From contig CAUJGQ010000138.1 in the NCBI GenBank assembly GCA_963170165.1, positions 159,690-197,225 on the forward strand: DNA of 37,536 bases. Direction: 5' to 3'. Below are positions 1 to 8,297 of the stretch, piece by piece (position 1 is the stretch's first letter; every line of letters begins with the position of its first letter). Under the pieces are notes generated by a model, which saw only the letters and a program-made list of their open reading frames with translations, did not search any database and was not told the origin of the DNA. The translations under genes and the position numbers were made by a program. Source of the DNA: Chloroflexota bacterium (GTDB lineage: Bacteria; Chloroflexota; Dehalococcoidia; CAUJGQ01).

Positions 1-579
1 CGGCGGCTGGCGCTGACGGCCGAGTTCCGCGACGACGTCACCGGCCAGCATGTGGTCCGCGTCGGCCATGCCTCCGCGCTGCTGAGCCGTCATCTCGGCT
101 GGAGCCCAGAGCAGGCCGACATGCTGCGCCACGCTGCGCCGCTGCACGATCTGGGCAAGATCGGCATCCGCGACGCGATCCTGCTCAAGCCGGCCAAGCT
201 CACCGCGGAGGAGTTCGCCGAGATGCAGCGACACGCTGAGATGGGGGCGCGCATCCTGGCCGGCTCCACCGTGCCGCTGCTGCGGATGGCCGAAGAGATC
301 GCGCTGTCGCATCACGAGCGCTGGGACGGCGGCGGCTATCCGCATGGGCTGCGCGGCGCCGACATCCCGCTGACTGCCCGTATCGTCTCCGTCACCGACG
401 TCTTCGACGCCCTCACGCACGAGCGCCCGTATAAGCCTGCCTGGCCGGCCGGCCAGGCGCTGGCGGAGATGACCCGCCTGGCCGGTGGCCAGTTCGACCC
501 GCAGGTGCTCGAGGTATTTCTGTCGCTGGTGGACAGCGGCGCACTCGACGATACCGAGCACGCCGAGCACGCAGCGTAG
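1..579 (+). CDS. HD-GYP domain protein, 5' end outside the window
   Basis: The reading frame is open from the first base, so the true start lies upstream; an internal ATG at 52 is not convincing. The visible 192 residues form an HD-GYP domain: the HD motif with its flank (HDLGKIGI, codons around 150-175), [11 protein letters not shown] with the GYP part, and the [12 protein letters not shown] segment that follows in this family. HD-GYP enzymes are metal-dependent phosphodiesterases that hydrolyse the second messenger cyclic-di-GMP. They are usually coupled to an N-terminal receiver, GAF or PAS domain, which here would lie outside the window. The conserved H, D, HH and GYP residues suggest an active enzyme. 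A strong hairpin follows the stop. Confidence 0.9.
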   Translation, partial: RRLALTAEFRDDVTGQHVVRVGHASALLSRHLGWSPEQADMLRHAAPLHDLGKIGIRDAILLKPAKLTAEEFAEMQRHAEMGARILAGSTVPLLRMAEEIALSHHERWDGGGYPHGLRGADIPLTARIVSVTDVFDALTHERPYKPAWPAGQALAEMTRLAGGQFDPQVLEVFLSLVDSGALDDTEHAEHAA

Positions 580-653
580 GCAGATCGTAAGGAATCTGTG
601 AGCTTCTCGGTGATACAGGGTGAGAATCATCGTGTTACGATATCGGTGTCAGC

Positions 654-695
654 GGGGCGGATATGTTCGAAGGCGGGGTCGAACATGTTCGCCCC
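654..695 (+). terminator. Hairpin terminator after the HD-GYP gene
   Basis: GGGGCG at 654-659 pairs with CGCCCC at 690-695, and ATGTTCGA pairs with TCGAACAT inside it; only G-T wobbles interrupt a stem of about 17 pairs around an 8-base loop. A T-rich stretch (GTTGTCTTT) follows. It lies 75 bases after the HD-GYP stop, which fits a rho-independent terminator. Confidence 0.6.
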
Positions 696-746
696 GTTGT
701 CTTTAACCCATCACCACACCCCCCACTTCGCGCTGCGCTGGCGCCG

Positions 747-794
747 CCCCCTGTCGTAATCCCCCTCGCAGGGGGATGCGCGAAAGGCAGGGGG
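747..794. repeat. Nested GC-rich inverted repeat
   Basis: The outer arms are CCCCCTG (747-753) and CAGGGGG (788-794). The inner arms are ATCCCCCT (759-766) and AGGGGGAT (770-777) around a 3-base loop. The element sits in the 406-base gene-free stretch 580-985, which otherwise holds only the terminator hairpin and the leader of the solute-binding protein. It looks like a small REP/MITE-like element, but no second identical copy is visible in the window. Confidence 0.5.
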
Positions 795-985
795 TCTGCA
801 CCGCTTCTCTCCTCCAATAGACCACCTCTATCCCGGTTTGGCAGCGTACGGCTATGCAAGGCACGGCCACCGCCGTATAGTGCCCATGCCATGATCCGGT
901 ACGGGAACGTCCGGCTTGGGACGGACCGAACCAGATGCGGGCAGTTCCATCCTGCCGAGGAACAGGTTCAGGAGGGGGAAGCGGA

Positions 986-2761
986 GTGGCCGCACACGAT
1001 GAGCTGGCAACCAGCGGGCGACGTCTGGGCAGACGGCGATTGCTGGGAGGGATGTTGACCGGCAGCGCAGCGACGGCGTTCATGCTCGCCTGCGGCGGCG
1101 GTGACAGCAAGGACAGCGGTGGCAGCAGCAGTGGCAGCACCGGGGGCTCCGGCGCCGCGCGCGAGGTGACGATTGCACCGTCCACGCGCGTGGCGGAGAC
1201 CGCGCAGCCCAAGCCCGGCGGGTATCTCAACGCCCGCCAGAGCGCCAACAGCCCGCTGGACCCGCATCTCAACAGCACCTTCACGGCACAGACGCTGGCC
1301 AGCTACATCTACTCGCGCCTGCTCAAGTACAAGACGGGGCCGGACCCCTCCTTCGCCAACAACTACGAGATCGAAGGCGATCTGGCCGAAAGCTGGGAGA
1401 CACCCGGCGACGGCACCCAGGTCACCTTCAAGCTGCGGGGCAATGTCAAATGGCAAGACATCGCCCCTGTCAGCGGTCGTGCCCTGGAGGCCGAGGACGT
1501 CCGCTTCGCCTTCGAGCGGTTCCGCACCGACCCCAAGAGCACCAACCGCGCCGTGTTCGGCACGAAAGAAAACCCCCTGGTCGAATCGGTGCAAACACCG
1601 GACCCCAAGACGGTGGTCTTCAAGCTGGCCAAGCCGTATGCGCCGTTCCTGACGCTGATTTCCAACAGTAACTACCTGTGGATCATGCCCAAGGAGATCG
1701 GTACCGGCGGCTTTGACCCGGCCAAGCAGATGATCGGCACCGGGCCGTTCATGCTGGAGAGCACCCAGCCCGACATCGCCTACAAGGTCAAGAAGAACCC
1801 CACCTTCTATGACGCGCCCAAGCCGTATGTCGACGGCGTCAACCTCATCATCATCATGGAGACGGCGCAAGAGGTGGCGCAGTTCCAGGCCGGGCGGCTG
1901 GACCAGGCCGGCATCGACCCCAATCGCGTCGCCGAGGTCAAGCAGAGCGTGCCCAAGGCGGAGATGCTGGAGTTCCTGGCCGGCACCTACGGCTTCATCT
2001 GCTTCCAGCTCCGCGGCAATACGCCGTGGAAGGATGAGCGCGTGCGCCGCGCCGCCTCGATGGCGATGGACCGCGATGGCATCCTGGCGCTGGCGTACAT
2101 GAACAAGGGCTCGTGGCAGGCCTTCTGTCCGGCGCAGTTTGCCTCGTTCTATGTCAACCCCAAGACCTCGGATATGGGCGCCGGCCAGGCCAACTTCAAG
2201 CACGATCCGGCCGAAGCCAAGAAACTGCTGGCTGCCGCCGGCTACCCCAACGGTCTGGAGTTCCGCTACATCTACACCAACAACATCTACGGTGAGCGCT
2301 TCAACCAGACCGCCGAGGCGGTCCATGGGATGCTCAAGGACGCCGGCTTCAAGCCACAGGTGGTGGTCCAAGACTACCTGCGCGAATACATCACCCCCGG
2401 CACCGGCACCTTCTTCGGCAACTTCGAAGGCGCCTTCTACGGCCTATCCACCGCCTTCGGTGACCCGCACGATTTCCTGTACAACTTCAACCACAGCAAG
2501 AGCACCCGCAATCACGGCGGCGTGGTAGACCCGCAACTCGACGCAATGATTGACAAAGAGGAAGGCATTCTCAACCTGCAAGAGCGCATCAAGTCCGTCA
2601 AGGATATCCAGCGCTACCTGGGCGAGAAGATGTACTACTCGCCGTCACCCGTCGGCCCGGACTACATCGGCATCCGCGAATGGGTGAAGAACTACCACCG
2701 CAACAACTCTTACGGCACCGGCGTGGAAAACCGCGCCAAGCTGTGGCTAGACCGCAGCTAG
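986..2761 (+). CDS. ABC transporter solute-binding lipoprotein, family 5
   Basis: A 591-residue extracytoplasmic solute-binding protein of the SBP_bac_5 (DppA/OppA) type, which delivers peptides, nickel or other solutes to an ABC permease. I prefer the GTG at 986, which has GGAGG 10 bases upstream, over the ATG at 935, which has none. From this start the N-terminus carries a twin-arginine run (GRRRLLGG, residues 15-22), a hydrophobic segment and a lipobox-like MLAC with Cys36. A low-complexity Gly/Ser linker follows, so it is probably a Tat-exported lipoprotein. The mature part shows family landmarks such as SWETPGDGTQVTFKLR, ALEAEDVRFAFERF and GTGPFML. No permease or ATPase gene is adjacent, so the partner is encoded elsewhere. 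The substrate cannot be read from sequence. Confidence 0.9.
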   Translation: MAAHDELATSGRRLGRRRLLGGMLTGSAATAFMLACGGGDSKDSGGSSSGSTGGSGAAREVTIAPSTRVAETAQPKPGGYLNARQSANSPLDPHLNSTFTAQTLASYIYSRLLKYKTGPDPSFANNYEIEGDLAESWETPGDGTQVTFKLRGNVKWQDIAPVSGRALEAEDVRFAFERFRTDPKSTNRAVFGTKENPLVESVQTPDPKTVVFKLAKPYAPFLTLISNSNYLWIMPKEIGTGGFDPAKQMIGTGPFMLESTQPDIAYKVKKNPTFYDAPKPYVDGVNLIIIMETAQEVAQFQAGRLDQAGIDPNRVAEVKQSVPKAEMLEFLAGTYGFICFQLRGNTPWKDERVRRAASMAMDRDGILALAYMNKGSWQAFCPAQFASFYVNPKTSDMGAGQANFKHDPAEAKKLLAAAGYPNGLEFRYIYTNNIYGERFNQTAEAVHGMLKDAGFKPQVVVQDYLREYITPGTGTFFGNFEGAFYGLSTAFGDPHDFLYNFNHSKSTRNHGGVVDPQLDAMIDKEEGILNLQERIKSVKDIQRYLGEKMYYSPSPVGPDYIGIREWVKNYHRNNSYGTGVENRAKLWLDRS

Positions 2762-2771
2762 CCGCCGCATC

Positions 2772-2800
2772 GCCGCCACGGCGCGAAGGTCCGTGGCGGC
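2772..2800. terminator. Bidirectional hairpin between convergent genes
   Basis: GCCGCCACGG (2772-2781) and CCGTGGCGGC (2791-2800) form a perfect 10-pair stem with a 9-base loop. It sits exactly between the stop of the solute-binding protein gene and the stop of the convergent kinase gene. There is no T-tract, as is common for GC-rich genomes. Confidence 0.55.
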
Positions 2801-2801
2801 A

Positions 2802-5078
2802 TCAGCTCCCGCCGGAGCGCCGGCGCCGGCCGCGCTCCGGCATGGCCGGTAGCCAGACCGTCACCGCAGTGCCGGCGCCGGGCGCGCTGTCAATGGTGAG
2901 CTGGCCATGATGAGCGCGCACGATCTCTTGGCAGATCGGCAGTCCCAGGCCGGTACCGCCTATCCGGCGATCCTGCGCCGAAGCCGCCCGGAAAAACCGG
3001 TCAAACACGTGCGGCAGGTCCTCTGGGTCGATGCCAATCCCCTGATCGGCCACGCGGAAGCGCACGCCCGGCTGCCCCGCTGGCCCCGTGCCGGGGGCCG
3101 CCTCCAGCCGCACGTCGCCGCCCTCCGGAGAGAACTTGACCGCGTTCGATAGCAGGTTCCCAGCCACCTGCGACAATCGCAGCTGATCCCCCGCGACCAC
3201 CGGCAGCCGCGCCGGTACCTTCACCGTGATCGCACGCCCCGTCACCTGACGCACCTGCGCCGCCGTCTCGCGCAAGATGCTGGCCAGCGCTACCGGCTCA
3301 CTGCGCACGGACAGGGTTCCGCTGGCGGCGCGCCCCGCAAGCAGCAGGTCCTCGACCAGCCGGCTCAGCCGGTCGGCAGCACGATCGATCTCGGTGACGA
3401 ACTCACGCTGCTCCTCCACCTCGACATCGCCGGCGAACTGCAACAGCGCCGAGGCATAGCCTTTGATCGCCGCCAGCGGCGTGCGTAGTTCGTGGGAAAC
3501 AACGTTGATCAGGTCAGTCTTGAACCGGTCGGCCTCTCGTGCCGCGGCAGCCTCTGCCTCCTGCTCCCGCATCTGCTCATGCTGCCGCCGCGCTGCCAGC
3601 TGGGGGGTCATATCCCGCGCGGTCAGCAGAAAACGGCCATCGACGATGCGAGTGATCAGCAATTCAACCGGCGTCCGGTTCCCGTCCCGCCGTCCCAACT
3701 CGACCTCGCCCCGGTATTCAGCACCAGAGCGCAACGCCACCCGCACTGCCGCTCCCTCTTCACCCTGGACGTCGAGCGCGCTGGTCCGCATGTTCAGTAG
3801 CTTCGTGCGCGGCAGACCCAATAGCACACCGGCTGCGGCATTGGCATCGATGATCCGGCCATCGTCATGGAAGACAAGGATCGCGTCGGTAGCGTCCTCC
3901 ATCAGCGTGCGATAACGCCGTTCGCTCTCGGCCAGCGCCAGCTCGGCCCGCCGCCGTTCGGTGACGTCCTGCAGCATGGCCACGACAAACGTGGGTTCGC
4001 CGCCAGCCCCCGCCACACGCGACAATGTGGCATCGATCCATACCGCCTCGCCACGGCGATTGAGACAGCGCATCGGGAACGACACCACCGGCGGATCACC
4101 CGACAGCAACGTGGTTAAGCGTTCGGTCAGCAGCCCGACGTCGAGCGGGAACGTGAACTCACGCAAGTGATGGCCGGCCAGTTCCTCGCGGGTGCGGCCC
4201 AGGATGCGAACCACCTGCTCGTTCACATCCTGCAGCCGGCCATCGGGGGCCAGGCGGGCGATGCCGATGCCCGCCTCGGCGAAGGTGCGCCGGTACCGTT
4301 CCTCGCTCTCGCGCAGTGCCTGCTCTACCGCCAGCCGCTCGGTGATATCCTCCACCGCCACTAAGCGGGCGGCTCGGCCGCCATACATGAGTTGATGGCC
4401 AAACACCGCGACATCGATCACGTGACCGGCGCGCGTACGATGGCGGGCGCGGGCAGACGCCATCCGCAATGCGCTGTTTTCCGCCATAGCCGCGCGCAGG
4501 GCCGGCAGCTCTTCCGGCGGACGAATGCCGGCCAGCGTCATGGCCAAGAACTCCTCGCGGCTGTATCCGTACACTTCGGTGGCAGCGTCGTTCACCTCCA
4601 GGAAGCGCAGCGTCTCCGTGTCATACACCCACATCGGGCGGGGATTGGCCACGAACAGTGCCCGGTATGCGGCTACCTCCCGCACCAAACCCGGCTCGTC
4701 TCCCTGCGGACCGGCGACAAACAGCACCTGTGCCACCTGCCCGCCCACCATCAGCGGGGTCAGAGTCGCCGCTGCCACCACACGCCGGCCGTCGCGCAGC
4801 AGCAATTGCACAGACAGCCCGCTCACTTCCGCTCCGGCCAGCGCCTGCGCCAGGGCCTGTTCAACGGAGCCACGGCACTCCGGCGCGAGATAGGGCAGTA
4901 CACCGGCGGCGGTGATGTCATCCGCAGGGGCAAGGCCAAGCATCCCAGCGGCCGCCGCGTTCCAGGCGGTCACGCGCCCGCCAACGTCGATCAGCAAAGT
5001 CACGGTGTCCGCCAGCACGCCGGCAAACAGCCGTTCGGCCGCTGGTTCATCGGGTCGCGGGACGTTCGATGCACCCAT
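2802..5078 (-). CDS. Soluble multi-PAS sensor histidine kinase
   Basis: A 758-residue kinase without an evident transmembrane segment, so probably cytoplasmic. It has about four PAS-type domains in tandem, at roughly residues 15-130, 135-255, 265-380 and 385-500. The repeated ESEERYRRTF and ESERRYRTLM linkers mark the starts of the last two. The transmitter has the H-box SHELRTPL (His near 528), N-box NLLSNAVKFS (about 643), G1 DQGIGI (about 678), the F-box FDRFFRA and G2 GGTGLGL (about 708). All catalytic boxes are intact. It should autophosphorylate in response to a redox, light or small-molecule cue sensed by the PAS domains. No response regulator gene is adjacent, so it is an orphan kinase here. 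Confidence 0.92.
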   Translation of the reverse strand: MGASNVPRPDEPAAERLFAGVLADTVTLLIDVGGRVTAWNAAAAGMLGLAPADDITAAGVLPYLAPECRGSVEQALAQALAGAEVSGLSVQLLLRDGRRVVAAATLTPLMVGGQVAQVLFVAGPQGDEPGLVREVAAYRALFVANPRPMWVYDTETLRFLEVNDAATEVYGYSREEFLAMTLAGIRPPEELPALRAAMAENSALRMASARARHRTRAGHVIDVAVFGHQLMYGGRAARLVAVEDITERLAVEQALRESEERYRRTFAEAGIGIARLAPDGRLQDVNEQVVRILGRTREELAGHHLREFTFPLDVGLLTERLTTLLSGDPPVVSFPMRCLNRRGEAVWIDATLSRVAGAGGEPTFVVAMLQDVTERRRAELALAESERRYRTLMEDATDAILVFHDDGRIIDANAAAGVLLGLPRTKLLNMRTSALDVQGEEGAAVRVALRSGAEYRGEVELGRRDGNRTPVELLITRIVDGRFLLTARDMTPQLAARRQHEQMREQEAEAAAAREADRFKTDLINVVSHELRTPLAAIKGYASALLQFAGDVEVEEQREFVTEIDRAADRLSRLVEDLLLAGRAASGTLSVRSEPVALASILRETAAQVRQVTGRAITVKVPARLPVVAGDQLRLSQVAGNLLSNAVKFSPEGGDVRLEAAPGTGPAGQPGVRFRVADQGIGIDPEDLPHVFDRFFRAASAQDRRIGGTGLGLPICQEIVRAHHGQLTIDSAPGAGTAVTVWLPAMPERGRRRRSGGS

Positions 5079-5191
5079 ACACCTGCCACTCCGCGGACGG
5101 TGGTTGGTCTATGGCACCGGCGGGGCTGCCGTTCTCTGCAATCGTAGCGTACGTCCTCCAGCTCGCATCTGCTCATTACGGTGGCGTACCA

Positions 5192-7168
5192 TCAGGGAGC
5201 GCCCTGGATCGTCGCGCTGGTGCCGGTGTAGGTGATGCTGGTCAGATGCTCTTTGATTGGCAGCGTGCGCAGACCACCGGTGTCCAGCACCTGGTTGACC
5301 AGCGGCCGCCCGGCCCAGTCTGGCAGGCCGCCGGCGCGCACTGAGGTGAGGCGAACGCGGGGCCGCGGGCCGCTCAGGTCCAGCGTGCCGCGCACCACCG
5401 TATCGACCTCCCGGCCGAGGATCTTCACGCTACCCGCCGCCTCAGCGAAGCCCCCATCGCAGAAACGGATCTGCAGGTTCTTCACTGGTGCGCCCTGCTC
5501 ATTGACGAACTCAACCCCGCGCGACGTCGCCTGTACTTCGCTGACGGTAATCGTGGCCGGACCGGCCGCGGCCTGCGCGCCGAAGGTGCGCCACGCGGCG
5601 CGTAGTTGCTGGCTAGCCGCCGTCGATGGCGCTGCCGAGCGCGCCGCACACACCGGCGGGCTGACATCGCGGAATAGCAGGATAATCCCCACAATGGCCG
5701 CCCCCAGGAGCATCCCGACACCGGAGAGGATGGCGATCAAGATCAGCCGGATAATGCGCCCGATCCCCCACGGTGGACGCGGTGGGCGCACCGGCCCCGA
5801 CGGGATACCCGGCGGCAGCGGCGGCACCATACCAACCGGCGGCCGCCCGGGTATCCCCCCCGGCATCGGGCCACCGGCGCCCGGCGGACGCACCGGCCCG
5901 CCGGGCATGGGGCCACCGGGTGGCCTGCCAGGAATTGCACCCGGCATCCCCGGCGCACCGGCCCCGCCCGGCCCTGCGGCACCGGGAGGTGCGCCGGGTA
6001 TTCCCGGTCCACCGGGAGGACTGCCGCTACCAGGCGGCATCCCCGGCGCACCGGGCCCGCCCGGCATCGGCCCGCCGGGAGCAGGAGGCATGCCAGAGCC
6101 GCCGGGCATCCCACCCGGCATGCCCGGTCCCGGCGTACCTCCCGGCATAGGGCCGCCAGGCCCCGGCGGCACCCCACCCGGCAGGCCCGGCATCGCGCCG
6201 CCAGGACCAGGCGGCATGCCAGGGCCGCCCGGCATCGCGCCGCCGGAGCCGCCGGGCATCCCACCCGGCATCCCTGGACTGCCCGGCGCGCCGCCGGGCA
6301 TCGCGCCACCTGGAGCGCTACCAGCCCCGGGCGGCGTCCCCGGCCCGGGTGCGCTTGGTGGCGCGCTACCCGGGGCGCCCGGTCCCGGCGACGCGATTGC
6401 CCCGGAGCCGTCAACCTGCGGCGCCTTGCCGATGAGACCGCCACCAGGCGATGGCGGCCCGCCCGGGGCGAGCCCGCCCGCCGCGTCCGGCGATGGGATC
6501 TTGCCGATCAGCCCGCCATCCGGAGTGGGGCCACCCCCCTGGAACGGACCAACCTTGCCGATCAGGCCACCACTCTCCGCACCGCCGGGCGCTGGTGTGC
6601 CGCCCTGGAACGGGCCGATCTTGTCGAGCACCCCACCGGGCATGCCCGCCCCGCCAGACCCCGCCGGCCCGCCGGCCGGGATGCCGGGTCCCATCGCCCC
6701 GGAGCCGCCGGCGCCCGCCCCAGATCCTGGACCCAGCGGCGTACCCCCGGGGCCCAGGGCGCCCGCCCCGGGTCCGGCCGCGGCCGCACCGCCGGCCGCC
6801 TCAGCACCGCCACCGCGTGCCGCCAGCCCCATCGCCCCGGCGCCCAGGCCGGCGCCGCCTATTACAGCCCGCCCGGCCGGGCCAAGGAAGCCACCGCGGC
6901 GGCGGCGGTCTTCCTCCGTTACCGGTGCGCCACACTCGCGGCAGAACGCCGCCCCGGGGTCCAGGCCGGCCTGGCAATGCGCACAGCGCGCGCCGGACAC
7001 ACCTTGGCGCGCGCCGCAGTTGCGGCAGAACGGCTCGCTGGGGTGCAAGGGCGCGCCACAGCCCGTGCACTGCGGCACCGCAGTGGGTGGCCGGACCGGC
7101 GCGCCACACTGCTCGCAGAACGCCACATCCGCAGGAAGGCCGGCGCGACAGGAAGGGCAGGCAGCCAT
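5192..7168 (-). CDS. Triple zinc-ribbon protein with collagen-like linker, one TM helix and YpmS-like domain
   Basis: 658 residues with clear modules. Residues 1-82 hold three CxxC-x10-CxxC zinc ribbons (Cys 4/7/18/21, 34/37/48/51, 62/65/76/79). Residues of about 85-465 are a Gly/Pro/Met/Ala linker with many Gly-x-Pro triplets, and include four variants of a GG-(V/L)-(L/I)-(D/G)-K block near its start. A single transmembrane helix lies near 470-496. The last 150 residues or so resemble the YpmS/DUF2140 or LmeA type of outer domain (VKILGREVDTVVRGTLDL, then VRAGGLP). I infer a cytoplasmic zinc-ribbon head, a membrane anchor and an extracytoplasmic tail. The start at 7168 has GAGGGT upstream. 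A 698-codon frame on the opposite strand (5232-7328) is an artefact of the repetitive composition. Confidence 0.8.
   Translation of the reverse strand: MAACPSCRAGLPADVAFCEQCGAPVRPPTAVPQCTGCGAPLHPSEPFCRNCGARQGVSGARCAHCQAGLDPGAAFCRECGAPVTEEDRRRRGGFLGPAGRAVIGGAGLGAGAMGLAARGGGAEAAGGAAAAGPGAGALGPGGTPLGPGSGAGAGGSGAMGPGIPAGGPAGSGGAGMPGGVLDKIGPFQGGTPAPGGAESGGLIGKVGPFQGGGPTPDGGLIGKIPSPDAAGGLAPGGPPSPGGGLIGKAPQVDGSGAIASPGPGAPGSAPPSAPGPGTPPGAGSAPGGAMPGGAPGSPGMPGGMPGGSGGAMPGGPGMPPGPGGAMPGLPGGVPPGPGGPMPGGTPGPGMPGGMPGGSGMPPAPGGPMPGGPGAPGMPPGSGSPPGGPGIPGAPPGAAGPGGAGAPGMPGAIPGRPPGGPMPGGPVRPPGAGGPMPGGIPGRPPVGMVPPLPPGIPSGPVRPPRPPWGIGRIIRLILIAILSGVGMLLGAAIVGIILLFRDVSPPVCAARSAAPSTAASQQLRAAWRTFGAQAAAGPATITVSEVQATSRGVEFVNEQGAPVKNLQIRFCDGGFAEAAGSVKILGREVDTVVRGTLDLSGPRPRVRLTSVRAGGLPDWAGRPLVNQVLDTGGLRTLPIKEHLTSITYTGTSATIQGAP
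5770..6800 (-). repeat. Gly-x-Pro/Met coding repeat tract
   Basis: About 1 kb of imperfect, roughly 9-18-base units encodes Gly-Met-Pro-Gly-Gly and related triplets inside the zinc-ribbon gene. Both strands stay open through it. The tract is prone to slippage and likely varies in length between strains. Confidence 0.7.
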
Positions 7169-7445
7169 CGTCGTACCCTCGGCGGTGACGCGGGACGCTC
7201 ACCTTCGCTCAGCAGCAGGTTCCGGGCGTCCCCCGGCACCGCACCATACACACGGTACGCTTTTCGCCGAATTGCCGGTGTCGGGCAACCTCAGCGATGG
7301 GCACTGGTTGCGCCGGCATCACACCTGACGCGGCGCCGCTATTGCCTGGCAGGCAGACGATCTCGTACGGTCAGAGCCCGCAGCCACCAGCAGGAATTGC
7401 TCATGCCTGCTCACCTCGCCGGCGCTGGCGCCCGACACCGCGGAG

Positions 7446-7595
7446 TCATTGCTTCTCGCGGGCGATACGGGTGAGGAACAGCCGCCCGGTCAGCGGCGCC
7501 ATGCCACAGATTACAGCAGCATGATCGCCTACCCCGGCGATGGGTACAGCCAGGCACGAAGGCGCCGCGCTGACCGACGCAGTCTGCACGCGCAT
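7446..7595 (-). CDS. Possible 49-residue protein in a gene-poor stretch
   Basis: The stretch 7169-7743 has no clear gene. The only thing I can point to is this short minus-strand frame, ATG at 7595 to TGA at 7446, ending in LFLTRIAREKQ. It has no Shine-Dalgarno sequence and no family I recognise. It may be chance or the remnant of a decayed gene. The rest of the stretch shows nothing I can name. Confidence 0.2.
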   Translation of the reverse strand: MRVQTASVSAAPSCLAVPIAGVGDHAAVICGMAPLTGRLFLTRIAREKQ

Positions 7596-7743
7596 CTACG
7601 TCGCCGGCATCACGGGTTAGGCGTCAGACCGAAGGCGCCTGTAGCGAGCACTTCCAGGGTCCCTGCCCGACCTCCACGCTGGTGCAGGCCAGCCGCCGTC
7701 TGCTGCCCGGCGATGCGGGTGGAAAGCGAGGTGGATGCGGGCA

Positions 7744-8283
7744 TCACGGCGTCGCGTGCCCCGCTGCTCCGGCGGCCATCCGGCCCGCGATCCCGGCGCC
7801 GGTTGCGGCCAGCACAGCCAGCACCGCGGCCGCCAGACCTCCAGCAGGCGCCGCTACCAGCGGATCAGCGGCAGCCTGCCCGTTCAGCCACACCACTCCG
7901 GCCAGCACCCCGGCGGCGGCGGCACTGACCACGGAAAGCACCGCCGCGGCGGCCAGCGCACGGGCGGGATGGTGCGCGAGCGGCGCACCGGCCGCCAGCA
8001 CTAGCGCCGCCAGCGCCGCCACCGGCGCAGCGAATAGCGCCAGCACCAGGACCGCCGCCACCGGGCCGCCGGACCAACCACCGAGCAGCAGATCCGTGTT
8101 GCGCAGCAGCCGGGCCAGCCCTGGCCCGTCGAAGACGCGCCCGGCGAGCAGACCGCGCCCTTCGGCCCACGGCAGTGCGAGGAAGGCGGCGGCGGCGGCA
8201 GCGTTGCCTGCCAGCGCACCCAGCCAGCACGCGGCGCGGGCCGCCCGGCGTGCATCGACCGGCGCGGACCGCGCGTGCGGCAT
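7744..8283 (-). CDS. Small Ala-rich integral membrane protein
   Basis: 179 residues, not assigned to a family. Hydrophobic segments at about residues 20-40, 75-100, 110-135 and 145-170 suggest four transmembrane helices, with a His-Pro-Ala-Arg loop between the second and third. It starts 14 bases after the stop of the DUF3352 gene on the same strand, with GGAG upstream, so the two are probably co-transcribed. The composition is typical of GC-rich membrane proteins. A function cannot be inferred. Confidence 0.6.
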   Translation of the reverse strand: MPHARSAPVDARRAARAACWLGALAGNAAAAAAFLALPWAEGRGLLAGRVFDGPGLARLLRNTDLLLGGWSGGPVAAVLVLALFAAPVAALAALVLAAGAPLAHHPARALAAAAVLSVVSAAAAGVLAGVVWLNGQAAADPLVAAPAGGLAAAVLAVLAATGAGIAGRMAAGAAGHATP

Positions 8284-8297
8284 GGGTGACTCCGGCG

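Noticed and set aside
680-692. CGAACATGTTCG as a LexA (SOS) box
   Set aside because: The half-sites are only two bases apart instead of four, and the sequence is part of the terminator stem.
968-2371. Long minus-strand frame opposite the solute-binding protein
   Set aside because: It has no recognisable domain, and the plus strand has a full lipoprotein with ribosome site.
5232-7328. A 698-codon open frame on the plus strand across the zinc-ribbon gene
   Set aside because: It has a Pro/Gly-only composition and no domain, while the minus strand has zinc ribbons, a membrane helix and a clear outer domain.
7561-7620. Plus-strand fragment ALTDAVCTRIYVAGITG as a gene remnant
   Set aside because: It is only about 20 residues with no match to a family that I can name; a minus-strand frame covers the same bases.
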